Shown: positions 12,222 to 23,278, numbered from the stretch's first letter. The stretch is 35,573 bases of DNA from Trichosphaerium sp. ATCC 40318 (GCA_038496445.1 JALMLS010000046.1:1-35573); one strand, 5' to 3'. Program-made: numbers and translations. Notes: generated by a model not told the origin, from the letters alone.

Positions 12222-12450
12222 ATTTGACCTGAAATAACGCTGTTCTATTTTCGCGTTAAGCCTCTTTTTAAACGGCCACAACCAATTTGTACCGTGCACG
12301 TGACTTTCTGTTCTTAGGCTCACGCTAAGTAGTGCATGAGGATACACTAATGGCATGGCTTGCAGAGTTGCAAAAGCTTGCTTATGTTCACAAACCGTCC
12401 CAAAAAATAAGCTGTAGCGCTAATACAAATAGCGTTATTTCAGGTCAAAT
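12222..12450. repeat. MITE-like inverted repeat B
   Basis: A 20-bp perfect inverted repeat, outer sequence ATTTGACCTGAAATAACGCT, at 12222-12241 and 12431-12450, bounding 229 bp without coding potential. It starts only 4 bp after element A. It contains one CACGTG at 12297. No clear target-site duplication was seen. Confidence 0.6.
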
Positions 12451-12679
12451 AGTGTAATTAAGTTTCAATTTTGCAGGGATGTATCTACATGCTATAGATG
12501 AGATCCTAGTTTGAATGTCGCATGCTGTTGTACGAATGTTCTGGGTTGGCCAAACTAAACGAATCCAAATGTTGTTTTTTTTTTGCCGCACGTGTCATAG
12601 CTTAAAACATGCAAAGGTACTCTTTTTCTTTCTCAGTTAAGTTTCATCTGATGTTGTGAGCAATATCTTTCAAAACTAA

Positions 12680-13217
12680 ATGGATAAAGAACCAACAACC
12701 TGGGGAACCGATGACGTTGCGTCGTGGTTAAAATGGGGAGGATTTAGCGATTTTGAAGATCAATTCAAGTATACTACAGGAAGTCTATTAAAGGAGTACA
12801 CATTGTACGCAGGAAGAGTAGAGATCGCGTTTAATAATTTCTACTTTTAGAAAGGACATACTCTCTCTTGGTGTGTCTAATGCAGCGGCAGTACCTATAT
12901 ATAAGCTCAAAAGCGCGTTATTTGACGGTAATACTAATTACTGCAAACTTTCCCACATTTTTTGTTCTAATACCTCCTAAGAGAGTCCTGGCGCAGGTGA
13001 GAGCCCTAAACTAGACGAATTTGAAGAGCAAGTAATAAAGAGCTTAATGCGACTTCAAGAGCAAGTGGACGCATTAAAAGAGTCTCTGGTTGATGATTTA
13101 TTCGCAAGAATACGTGTAGCACCAAAACAATCCAATTCGCGCCAGAAGAAAGCGTCAACTTCGTCCTCAAAAGTTAAACCATCATCAAAGGCTTCTATAG
13201 CACACTCAGCGTTTTAG
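12680..13217 (+). CDS. SAM-domain protein with coiled coil, 145 residues
   Basis: Three exons (12680-12804, 12851-12927, 12982-13217) sum to 146 codons including TAG. Residues about 7-75 form a sterile alpha motif: TTWGTDDVASWLKWGGF, then GSLLKEYTLKDILSLGV and IYKLKSALFD. SAM domains mediate homo- or hetero-oligomerisation or RNA binding. It is followed by a heptad-like acidic/leucine segment (FEEQVIKSLMRLQEQVDALK) likely to form a coiled coil, then a Ser/Lys-rich basic tail. The partner is unknown. The start is the only ATG before the SAM fold. AATAAA follows the stop by 35 nt. The USP gene begins only 114 nt downstream on the same strand. Confidence 0.85.
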
Positions 13218-13252
13218 GGTATGCAGTAATAACTTTGTACATTGTATTGAAG

Positions 13253-13258
13253 AATAAA
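13253..13258 (+). terminator. Poly(A) signal AATAAA for the SAM-domain gene
   Basis: Canonical AATAAA 35 nt after the stop codon and about 75 nt before the start of the next gene, in the right orientation. Confidence 0.5.
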
Positions 13259-13331
13259 AAACCGTTTTGTAGAATTCAGCAAATTTGAAAATAAATTAAT
13301 TCGTTTTTCATACGCAACACAACTAAATTGA

Positions 13332-16300
13332 ATGTCACACTCGGCAAACGCGTTTGGTAATGTTGTATAATCGTTTGAACGTATATTTATGCCGTTTAAA
13401 TAGCCAATGCAAAGAAACCATATAATTCCACTAATCCGTTTGAAGGTATGTTTTTATTTATGTTGTGGGGGTTGTAAAACATAATTAGACGCCTGTTTGA
13501 AGAATGATATGACAGACTACGATGAAAACATGCAAAAGTCCCCTACAAAGAAGGGTTGTATGTTGTGCTTTAATCAATACGTATCTAATAGCGTTTTAGC
13601 TTTACAGATCACTAGCAAGCAGGCAAAAAGCGTACTTAGCCAACGAGTGAAAACAATGGGCTTGGGGAAAAAAATACGCACCAGTAAGTGCTTTTAACAA
13701 GTTTTCATCAGTACTTTTGTCAAAACACTCCACACATACTCTCAAAGCTTAAAACAACCGACAAGAACCCGCGCAAAATCTTCTACAAAAACACCAAAAC
13801 GGTTTAGGATCTAACCTTGTTACAAGTCTCTAGGCTCCCGCTAAACTCTCAAAAGAAGAAAACTTACAGTGGGATGAGTGGGATGAGCACACAGAAGAAG
13901 AAATTTGCAACAACGAAAAGGACAGGATTTACCTCGTGCCATTTCCCAGGGGCTTCTCCACGTAGACGCCAGAAAAGTATACTAGAGTTTACCACAAGTC
14001 CTGGTAATGCATCAACAGCCAGGAGGCCTCAGCCACGTGTTCAGTACAAAGGGTATGTTGTAACAAGGTTTTTTTTGTTTTTGTTAAATTTTGGAGTTGA
14101 CTTTGTTGTTGAGGTTGTATAATATCGGTAATACGTGTTATATGAACGCTGTGATCCAAGCGTTATCAAGCATAAGACCTTTTATTGCAGACATGAGCAG
14201 TAAGTATTTTGACAAGTCAGGATTGAGTTCAAAGACATTTTATCGGTACATACTTTTTTTATTTTGTCGAAGCTTGTGCTACCACGTGCAGTGATTCTCT
14301 TTTCTTATTCTTTTTATAAAGGTCTCTGTTAGTTATACTCGATAAAACTCTACAATCTGATCGTAATGTTATAAACCCAAAGATTGTAAAAGAGGCTCTT
14401 GATAAACACATCAAATACTTTCGTGGAAGTGCTCAACAAGTACGTTTTTCTTACCCTACTTTATTTCTTTATCACGGGCTTGACCATGCATTTTTTATTG
14501 TTTCACTGCACTCATTTTATATGCTGTGTTTGCCTGTACAACCTTTAATCGTTATTTTGGTGCCAGCAAAGCGACTCGTTCTTGTTTTTGTTTTTTTTTG
14601 AATTTTCGTGGATTGTGAATTGAACTCGCGCAAACTTTTGTTTGCGATTTTTTAAATAGTCTGCAATGCGCTAATTGTGCTTGAGTAATACGATAAATCA
14701 TATGAACATCATAAATGATTTTTTTCTAACAGTTATAAAAAGGACGCACATGAGTTTTTAACATGTTGTTTGGCTCAAGTTGAAGAAGACATTTTACCTT
14801 TTTTAATGAAGAAACGCAAAGAGCAAGGTGACGAAGTACCATTTGCAGGTATGACCCTATACTTTTGAATGTGTTTTAGCTATATAACATGTGTTCTTTA
14901 CTTACCATGAAACTTCAATAGACCGTGCTTCTAATCTATGTCCAACGAAAAGAAATTTTGGAAGTGTTTTGATTCATACTTTCACTTGCTCTATTTGTGA
15001 GGCTTCAACAAGAGTTAAACAACAATTCTGGAACTTATCTCTTGATGTTTTTGATACTGAAGTGCTTGTAGCAATGGAAATGAGGTACTTCAACAACAGC
15101 AAACAAAAAAACCCACAACCAACGAAAAACTTCACACAATTTCCTGTTAGTACTTCGCTGACACCTCTAAAGCAAGAATGATGGTAAAACTATAGAACAA
15201 GTTCGCAAAGAACTTGGACTTTCTAAAGGAGGTGTTATAGATATGGCTCGGCTACTAGCCAATTACTTTTCGGTACAATCCTATGACATTGATTTGTTGT
15301 TGTTGTTGTTGTGCTAATTTTGTTTAGGATGATGAGGTTCAAAAGAATTGTGACGCTTGTGGTTGTAGTCAAGTACACTCTGTTAGTACAAGGTTCTTCC
15401 GTCTACCTCGTGTACTTGTTCTACACTTGAAGCGGTTTATTTATAATCCTGCTGCCAATGACTTTAAGAAGATTAAGGATCAAGTACTTGCCAATAAGAC
15501 TATAAACGTTGGTACGTCCTATCTATAACCAAAAAAATCTATCACATCATGAGACACCTGAAGAAAATTACTCGCCGTAGAAACTTGTTATGAAGCGAAG
15601 AACAAACAATTTCTCTCTTGTGTTTTTTTTTTCTTTGTTTTCCGATTTTCAGCGGTTACCTTCTGTTTTGTGTACTTACATATTTCATAGCTGATCAATG
15701 CTGTGATTTATCACGTAATCCACTTCATTTTGATAAAAAAAGTATTAAATCAAGCATGACTGGAGCTAAGAAACGTATTAAGAAATTCGAACAAGATGAA
15801 AAAAAGGCATCGAAGTCTTTGAACAAAACAACCATCAAGAAGAAGAAAAAGGATCTTGTTGAAAACCCATTTTTTACATCTCCTTTTAGAGAGATAAAAA
15901 AGCCATCAAAAGTTCAAAAATCCAAGGATACATCAGATGCAGAAGAGTCAGAAACTTCAGAAAACGAACAACAAAATTCTTCAAAGAATTCGAAAGAACA
16001 AGCCGAGAAAAAGCCTGAAAGTGATGATGACGATGTTACTATACAACTATCTAACCCTCCTAAGAATAGAAGAGTTTCAGAAGAGTTTAGAAGCGTGATT
16101 AAGAACAGACATAAGCGAAAAAAAACTGAACAAGACGATGAACAAGAAAAAAATCCGAAACGTCAAAAAGTCACTCAAGCAACTGTTATGGACACTGAAG
16201 ATTTATATAATACTACTACCAATACAATTAGTGATATATATAAAAACAACGGTGAAGGAGAGTCAAAGCGAAGGGCGTCAGATGACGAATTTGATCGTTC

Positions 16301-17419
16301 CATTTGGGCACGTTCTCCAACTCGGGATCCAAACCGGACTGTTGAAGTTAGTATGGCCGATATAGTATCACCATCATCTGAAGATGATGATATAAAGAGA
16401 GCAATGAAGCTTAGCTTGTATGTAGTTAATTCTCTTCGAGTACAAACTAGTTTACCTCACACTTTTGTTGCTTCTTTCCTAAACTAATTTTTTTTTGTTT
16501 TTTTTAGACAAGAAAGTTCGAAACCTGTTCTAGCAAAGACAGATAGAGAATATGAGTCTGACCTTGAGAGAGCATTAGCAGAAAGTAAGAGAGACGCACA
16601 GAATAAAGGAATACTCGCTTATAGTCCTGAGATGTGCGACAGTTGTACTTTGAGACAAAGTTCCCTGACGTGGTTTTTATTAGGAAGAAAAAAAGTGAAG
16701 GTGATGCTATGGATGAAAGCGATGACATTACACTTATTCCTTCTGCTGATGCCATTAATGACGTATCATTGAGTGATGTTAATGATGTATCTCATGTTGA
16801 TGATGCTCCAAAAGAAGATAGCGAAGAGGAGCGTAAAAGGAAGGAAGAAGAGGCTAAAGAGCAAAAAGCTTATGCTGAACGTATGTAAAAAACCGAAGTT
16901 GAAAAAACTCTTCTAATGTTCTGTTATCTTAGGCGCTGCCTTTCTTGAAAAAGAGCGTGAAGAGCCTTTTGAAGCTCCTTTTGAACCAGTTGAACCTAAT
17001 TATAGACTTGTAGCCATTGTACATCACAAGTACGTCCAACCACAACCATCACCATGAATTGGTTTTCGACATTTTTTTTTGTACAACAGAGCTGATTGTC
17101 TGTAATCTGGGGAGCTTTAAATTCTCTATTTTTTTACGCTTGAGATGCAACTATTTTACAAGAAATCTACAGCCACGTGTATTAGTTTTAAACGCTTGAA
17201 AACAGTTCTTATTCGGTTTTTTTTCTCATTTTTTTGTCAAATAGAGGCGAGACTATTCGAAAAGGACACTATGTAGCAGATGTTAGACAAAACGATAAGG
17301 TTTGGTTTAATTTTGATGATAGTAAGATGACTACGATAAAGGGTTTTGATGTACTTAAAAACAAAAAGAAGCAGGAGTCTGGATACTTGTATTTTTATGT
17401 CCACTCCTCTGCCTTGTAA
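13332..17419 (+). CDS. Ubiquitin-specific protease with UIMs, USP37-like
   Basis: Cysteine deubiquitinase of about 900 residues, over a dozen exons. The Cys box is GLYNIGNTCYMNAVIQAL (about 14090-14170), then QQDAHEFLTCC. Zinc-ligand pairs (CSICEAS near 14995, CDACGCS near 15350) precede LPRVLVLHLKRF. A long Lys/Ser/Glu-rich insert follows (about 15690-16880) with two ubiquitin-interacting motifs, SEDDDIKRAMKLSLQES and YESDLERALAESKRD. The His box RKGHYVADVRQNDKVWFNFDDS lies at about 17255-17325, with the stop at 17417-17419. UIMs placed between Cys and His boxes are the hallmark of the USP37 group. The apparent frame break near 16634 is solved by an intron starting GTGCGACAG and ending TTATTAG. 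The N-terminal exons from 13690 to 13860 are not fully resolved. Confidence 0.87.
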
Positions 17420-17576
17420 CAATAATAAAAAGAATCACAGAAAAAAAAACTGTTGGTTAGCAAAGGAACCTAGGTTCATAGTGTTGTTGCTTTCTAGTAA
17501 AAAATCAAAAAACGAATATAGATCTTGATTGACTCGGTTTTGTTTGGTGTGGTACTCCAAAGTCGTTTAACACGTG
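17420..17576. other. Short spacer between USP gene and transposon
   Basis: No gene seen. It ends with the palindrome AACACGTGTT, which overlaps the left edge of the transposon's outer terminal repeat. Confidence 0.4.
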
Positions 17577-17855
17577 TTAAGGGTGGAGTCCTATATTGAC
17601 AAAAACTGTTTTTTTAACCTGATTTTTTGTTACCACATTAAACCGTATGACCTTAACGCCTACGCGATTTAACAGACACGTGCTTTTTTCACATAGCTTC
17701 CAAATTAAGCAGTAACCATTTTTTTCATTACTTGTTTGAAAAATTATTCATGTTCATTTCATCACAGCACGTGGCACCCATCTATGAATTTTATGAGCTG
17801 TGCAGTTTTTGGAGAAAAAAACTAATTTTTAAGTGTTATTTTTTGGTTTGAATGT

Positions 17856-17890
17856 TAAATGTCGAATATTTGACAAAAAATGTCGAGTTT
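17856..17890 (+). repeat. Inner terminal inverted repeat, left arm
   Basis: 35 bp matching the reverse complement of 20942-20976 with three mismatches. Core words AAATGTCGAAT and AATGTC recur inside the arm. It lies 260 bp inside the outer repeat. Confidence 0.7.
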
Positions 17891-18100
17891 TGGTGAATTG
17901 TTTTGCTGTAGACTGTAGTGTTGTTTTTGGTTTATTGACTAGTCAGACCATGTGACTGTGAATAATATCACGTGATTGGCCCACTTCTTCCGAAAATAAG
18001 ACCTGTTTTCTGAAATAATGTATCTTGTTAACAGTGACTCAGTTATACATAATACAGTGCATTTACACGTTAAATAAACAACAATCTGAAGAGAACCAGT

Positions 18101-18396
18101 AATTTTGAAGAGGTTTGGGGCTTCAAAGAACAATGAAGTGTCAAACACCCTCAAAATAGATACATAGGCGTCACAGACGCGTAGAAAAGCTAAATATACA
18201 TATTTTACAATAGTTGGTAAAATGTCGATGTAAAGACCTGATGCTGTTACCTAACCTCTCTTTTGCACATTAACAGGTCATTTTAAACCATTATTAGTTG
18301 TTTGCCGCTGTTTTAAAAAGGTTGAAGCTTCAAAGAAACATGAAGAATGAAACCACTTCAAACCACAAGGATAGCATTTTCCACGCGTAGATATGT
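18101..18396 (+). repeat. Two imperfect direct repeats of about 80 bp
   Basis: The stretch from about 18101 (GGCTTCAAAGAACAATGAAG) is repeated with changes from about 18311 (AGCTTCAAAGAAACATGAAG), and both copies end near an ACGCGTAGA word. They lie in the leader between the left inverted repeat and the transposase start. Subterminal repeats are usual transposase-binding regions in MULEs. Confidence 0.5.
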
Positions 18397-18608
18397 CCAG
18401 TAGAGACTTTGAATATTTTTTTGACAGTCAAACAAGATTGTTGATATAATTACAAGGAGTCTTAAAAAGGAAACGTGCTAAGACTCTATCAGCGCTTTCA
18501 CCAGACCTATTAAACGTATCAACAACGGTATGAGGTATTAACATTAAGTACTTGCTAAAATAGGAGCAAAAACTTAAAAACCATTTGTTGCTCTCATTAA
18601 AACACATA

Positions 18609-20765
18609 ATGGAGGAAGGTACTCCTCCAGAATACAATGTTGCGGCTGATGTAACGCCTGAAATGTTCAAAACACTTGGAGTGTGGATCCATGGTGACCG
18701 TTTGGTACTTTACACCAATACAAAGAAAGATTTTGCCTACCAATGGCATACGGACAACAATGGAGCACTCATCAAGAAGAATTCAGTGTGGGCTCATTAC
18801 TTTAAATGCCCTAACCGTAAGATATGTAAAGCCCGCGTAATATTGCATCAGGAAAACCTTAGAGATGGTAAAATGATCAAACTGTCGCAAACTACAGGTG
18901 CATAAACTCATTCAAATGAAAAAACCACCTTATTTCTTTTTAGAACACAATGAAGCGTGTCAACCCACCCCAGAGTTCAAGTTAAAATTAAGTTATGCGG
19001 CAGGAAAGAAAATACAAAAAGATATTGAACTGGGTATCCGAACAACTACTATTGTGAGCATAGTATGTGCAGTACATAACACTAACAATCACTCAGCTGC
19101 AATCTTTTTTAAAAGATCCCACAAAAAATAATGTAAACACTTCAGAAGTACCTAGTGGCTATGCTATGGCGTCACAAGTGCGTAAAGCGCATAATATGGA
19201 CAGATTACATCCAGAGGTACTCAAGCTTAATTATTTATTCCTTACAAGGCACAGTTGTTTACCCACATTCATCTTAAATACCCCAAAACTATCCAAATAC
19301 TTATTGCTGAGCATGTTGTTTTTTCTTATATAAATTTGGAAGTTGGTTCGCTGTTCAAACAAGCCAACACCAAAACACTATACATGGATTCCATACACAA
19401 AGTATCGGACACAGGCGCACATGTAAGCATTTTGTCCGTTATTTACTTCCCTCTGTTCACTTATTTTGTCAGGCCATGCTCTACTGGATCAGGGCAGAGT
19501 CAGAAACAAGTACAATGGGTATGAACCTTGGATGGGCGCTTACAGAGGGTAAAACTTTACAAGAATATATTTTCGCGTTTAGGCACCTTCGAGACACATA
19601 TGGGTTCTTTTTTGAGCGTATTATGGCTGATTGTGAGCTCAACATTCGAAAAGGTATTGTTTTTTCTCTTTTTCACATTTTTTTTTCTGATGTTGAATTT
19701 TAGCAGCTAAAGAAGTATGGCCAGAGGATTTTAAAATGCACCACTGTCGCTTTCATGTAGCAGATGCATTCCGAAAAAAGCGCTTGAAGCATGGTATGGG
19801 TGGGGAGGCCAATGAAGGGGAGTATGCATGGTGTGAGCGTGTTGCTGATAAATTATTCAGTGCAACCACCAAAGAAGAATTTGAAGAAACATGGGCAGAG
19901 TGCTATGAGGTACCAGTACGTTTTTGAACATTGACTAAGCGTGTATAGGATGGTATGTACCTTGGAAAAAACGTTAAAACCCATTTGAACTACTTAAAGA
20001 AGCATTATATAACTCCTGCACCACAAAACAAATGGTCCATATTGATAATCAATTTATTTGTTCTAATGTTGTTTTATTTAGGTGGCCACCTTGTACTTGG
20101 GCGCCATATACATATATGAATGATGTCGAAGCTAACTCACATCGTACTAACAACACCAGTGAAGGAAACAATCGTGTTGTTCAAGATGCATTGAAGTTAG
20201 CTAGAGCTAAAAAGGGAACATCAAATAGAGTAGTTGATGCTTTAGTAGCGTACTGTGAAACCTCTGCAGACAATGCCAAACGCTTACTGAAAGGTGTTGG
20301 AGGTGTGGGAACACTCAAAAGTGCTACAAAGCGCCAAAAGGGTGTCCAATTGGGTGTCATTGCTAAGAGAAGTAAGTAAATATGTAAACAACGTTAAGCT
20401 TTTTTGTAGGAAAAATAAACTCAGCTAAAATTATTGCTGTTGCTCATAAAATCATAGATCGAAAGATAGTATGAATGCTCAATCCATATTTAATACTAAA
20501 TCCTACATAGGCTAAGGCAAAGAAAAAAAAAGCAGCAGAAAAAAAAAGCAAGGCTACTGAAAAAAAGCAACCAAAAAAGGGCAAAGCAAAGAAAACCACA
20601 ATACGTGTAAAAAAGCGTCGGATGGAACAACAGACACAAGTTGTGAAACGGCAAAAATTTGGGGCTAAAATTCCAAGTTTAGAGCTCAAAACAGTCAGCC
20701 AATACAATAAACGCTTACAGGTGGCCTCAAAAAAGAGAACAACACGTAAGAACTACACAGAGTAG
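18609..20765 (+). CDS. MULE transposase with N-terminal zinc finger, intact
   Basis: DDE-type transposase that cuts and joins the element ends. Starts MEEGTPPEYNVAADVTPEMF. An N-terminal WRKY/FLYWCH-like zinc finger (YFKCPNRKICKARVIL, then EHNEAC) probably binds the terminal repeats. The catalytic core has Asp in LYMDSIHKV (near 19385), Asp in MADCELNIRKA, the zinc-type HHCRFHVADAF, and Glu in HRTNNTSEGNNR, the standard MULE order. The C-terminus is very Lys-rich (AKAKKKKAAEKK), a likely nuclear signal. All introns I needed (for example 34 nt ending ATCACTCAG near 19087) close in frame and no internal stop remains, so the gene looks recently functional. TAG is at 20763-20765, with AATAAA at 20784-20789. 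Confidence 0.85.
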
Positions 20766-20941
20766 CCCAAAAAAAAAATGTCAAATAAAATACTTTTCCT
20801 TTGTTGTTAAATAAAATTTGTTAAAGACTTTCAATTTGTATTTTTTACCTCGGTTTAGGACTACTTGTATACCTGTACGTACATTAAAAATAAATTTTTA
20901 TTACAAGAGGTACTAATGGCGCTCAGTACACCCATCTCCAA

Positions 20942-20976
20942 AAACTTGACATTTTTGGTCAAGTATTCGACATTTA
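20942..20976 (-). repeat. Inner terminal inverted repeat, right arm
   Basis: Reverse complement of 17856-17890 with three mismatches, placed 177 bp after the transposase stop and 362 bp before the outer repeat. Confidence 0.7.
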
Positions 20977-21357
20977 CAAATTTAGCATTTTTTGGTTTTT
21001 TTGTGTATCAAAAACTTGTATTTTTTTTTTGTGTGTTTACTGTAAACATTATTTGTTATTTTTAGATGTTTTTTTCAAAATTCTATGTTGTGTGTTGTGC
21101 AATAACTTTTTAAACCACACTATATCATTTAAGACTGTAAATACGTGTTTTGTGGAAGTTTATAGCGGAATTGAAGAGGGGTTAGCTGAGCGTGAAAAGT
21201 CGCTTAATTTAGGTAAAAAACGCAATTCCATTTATTGGAAAAAATTTTTAGCGCTACCTAAAGGGTATAACTGGGCGTGCTGAGTACTCACAGTAAATTA
21301 TAGCCAAATCTGTGAGGGGTTAATCGATATTGAGACATTATAGGACTCCACCCTTAA

Positions 21358-21715
21358 GCACTATCCTATTAAACACAGTTTTTGTTTAAACGCTCGCACT
21401 TCAATTTCATTGAAAAAAAAACTCTTCCACCGCTAAGCCATTAAGTTATATGGATTTGTACTACATGCAATGGGTGTTAAAAGCAGTAAACATGCTTACA
21501 AAAAACGACAAAAAAAAGGTGCTGTGTTGTTTAACTTGTGTGTTTTGCTTTCAACTTCTACAAAAGAGTTCTACAACCCCCATCAAACTACTTTTTCGAG
21601 TTTTAATCCATTGTGTGACTGACAAGCCGTTATTAGCTGCAAAGGATATAAAAAACTCAAAACCACACTAGTACATTCCTCTTCGCTTATTACATTTCTT
21701 GATCACGTGTTTTAG
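21358..21715. other. Spacer or unresolved first exon of the GTPase gene
   Basis: No complete gene is seen. The first exon of the Rab-like gene must lie here or earlier, because the exon at 21716 starts at an acceptor TTTTAG with no in-frame ATG before the P-loop. An ATG at 21492 followed by a Lys-rich stretch is a candidate, but its donor gives the wrong phase. Confidence 0.35.
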
Positions 21716-22489
21716 TGATTATGAATTCAAAATAATTATGATTGGTGAATTTGGTGTTGGAAAAACTAGTGCTGTACTTAGATTTGCTGATGATACTTTC
21801 CCAGAGTCTGTCACGGCCACATTTGGTGTTGACTTTGTACGTAACAATACACGTGATAACTCTTCTATCACAGAAAGTTGCACCCAGCCACAATAGAAAC
21901 CAGTTCTAGAACAGTAATAAATAATGTATCGTGTGTTTATTGTGTTTAGAAATTAAAAATAATCAGAGTGTATGACAAGGATGTCAAACTAATAGTTTAT
22001 GATACCTCTGGTCAGCTTTTTTTGTAAGCTTGTTATGTTAACGACAGATTTGTTTTTAGGTACAGAGAAATTCCGAAGAATTAGTAGTGACAGTTATTAT
22101 CGACGTTCCAATGGTGCCTTGATAATGTATGATACTACAAACAAACATACTTTTGAATACGCGAAAACGTGGGTTCAAGAGCTTGATATATATGCACCTC
22201 TGGATATCCAAGCAATACTTGTTGGAACAAAGAGTGATCTCATTGAAGAACGTGCTGTTGATCATGATATTGCCCAGGTATTAACAATAGTTCCATTTTT
22301 GTTTGTTAATTAAATTTAGGAATTTGCTGATGAACATGAGGTGGAGTTTATTGAAATATCTTCCAAAGATGCAATCAATGGTATGTACATCAACACATAC
22401 AAGCGTATAACTTTATTGTTGTAGTTAAAGAAGCCTTTATTCTGTTAACAGCAATGATAGTTAATCAAATTGATGAAGAAAGCCAATAG
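21716..22489 (+). CDS. Rab-like small GTPase, start exon not located
   Basis: Small Ras-superfamily GTPase, about 185 residues visible, five exons. G1 is [10 protein letters not shown]2 the Thr of TATFGVDF, G3 DTSGTEKFRR, G4 GTKSDL and G5 EISSKDA; the WDTAGQE-type Gln of G3 is replaced by Thr. [10 protein letters not shown] before the P-loop and [13 protein letters not shown] after switch II are Rab-like. The protein ends NQIDEESQ at TAG 22487-22489 with no C-terminal Cys pair or CAAX box for prenylation, unless a further exon exists. The missing Gln predicts slow GTP hydrolysis, as in Rab-like or atypical GTPases. Its last exon overlaps an antisense exon at 22445-22630. Confidence 0.82.
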
Positions 22490-23223
22490 CATATACAAGT
22501 GGTTGTAGTTCGTTCCTGGATGAGCGGTTGTTATTGCCACTCTTTGACGTTTATCTTGTTTCTCATGCAATTCTAGAACAATGCGTTTTGGCTGTGCTCT
22601 TAATTCTTGTATCCATACTATTGTAAACCTCTGTATTGAAATAACAATAAAGAGCGCAAACCTGAAAAAGAGTTATATTTTCAGGCATTTTTTCGGTTGA
22701 GTGGCTGACAAGCGTGTATTAGCTTCGCAGGTACAAATAGCTCAGTATATTTCTGTCCGCTGGATAGATTCTCTTGACCACACGAGCCTAGTCTTAGACA
22801 CTTGGGTATTTCTTGTAGTCTTTGAGATAGAGATTAGACACTCGTTTGATAAAGTGTTATTAATACATACAGTAACTCAGATCTATCAGCTAAGTAACAG
22901 TGAGGCAAAGTAAAAATGGCTTCCCCTAGTGCAACATATCGAACAGATAAAGACTCTTCAATGTCGTCAAACTGCAATGACGTATCCTAGAAAAAAAAAG
23001 GTTTGTTGAAGAAATAAATAGGATTAATAAAGAACCACGTGCTACCTCTTTGGGATCAAATTGTAAAGCGTCACAATTTTCTTAAAAAACCCTTGTTCTT
23101 TAAGAACGTCTGTGACACATTTTTGGAAGGATACTACTTCAGTAATTCTTTCGTGGTTCAACAAATAACACCTTTCAATGTTATTTTGAAGTTGTTTGTG
23201 GACTGTTAAAAGTATAAAAGGGA
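22445..23223 (-). CDS. Unrecognised protein, four exons, no start codon found
   Basis: Exons 23075-23223, 22871-22986, 22735-22819 and 22445-22630 join in frame. The translation is clearly protein-like: TVHKQLQNNIERCYLLNHER, then SLQFDDIEESLSVRYVALGE, CYLADRSELLLQEIPK and RFTIVWIQELRAQPKRIVLE. I recognise no family. There is no in-frame ATG between 23223 and the end of the LRR gene at 23291. So either a start exon is hidden, or this is the 3' part of the LRR gene: a GTGAGA donor after 23311 joins the TAG acceptor at 23224-23226 in phase. The 3' end overlaps the Rab-like gene on the opposite strand by about 45 nt. Confidence 0.5.
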
Positions 23224-23278
23224 CTACATCGGAGCTCAATTATAGATTAGTTAAAATAAACAGTTCACTTCAAAAAGT

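Larger units (their letters stand above)
10792..12679. other. Long intergenic region between divergent genes
   Basis: Separates the G-alpha gene (minus) from the SAM-domain gene (plus), so it should contain both promoters. CACGTG occurs at 10954, 11054, 11362, 12297 and 12589; the first and last lie about 160 and 90 nt from the two start codons. No exon is convincing. Two inverted-repeat elements occupy 11935-12450. Confidence 0.55.
17577..21357. mobile_element. Mutator-like (MULE) DNA transposon, about 3.8 kb
   Basis: Bounded by a perfect 19-bp inverted repeat (17577-17595 and 21339-21357, reading TTAAGGGTGGAGTCCTATA inward). A second, 35-bp inverted repeat with three mismatches lies further in (17856-17890 and 20942-20976). 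One intact transposase gene lies between them. No CACGTG was seen between 17975 and 21357, unlike the surrounding DNA. TTAA stands at both outer edges and could be part of the repeat or a 4-bp target duplication; the 9 to 11 bp duplication usual for MULEs was not found. The outer pair may instead belong to another element into which the MULE inserted. Confidence 0.75.

Noticed and set aside
16625-16690. Apparent frameshift in the USP gene
   Set aside because: A 50-nt intron starting GTGCGACAG and ending TTATTAG closes the frame (PEM joined to KKKSEGD).
20444-20707. Minus-strand hydrophobic open frame of 87 codons
   Set aside because: It is the reverse of the Lys-rich C-terminal exon of the transposase (AAA/AAG codons read as Phe and Leu).
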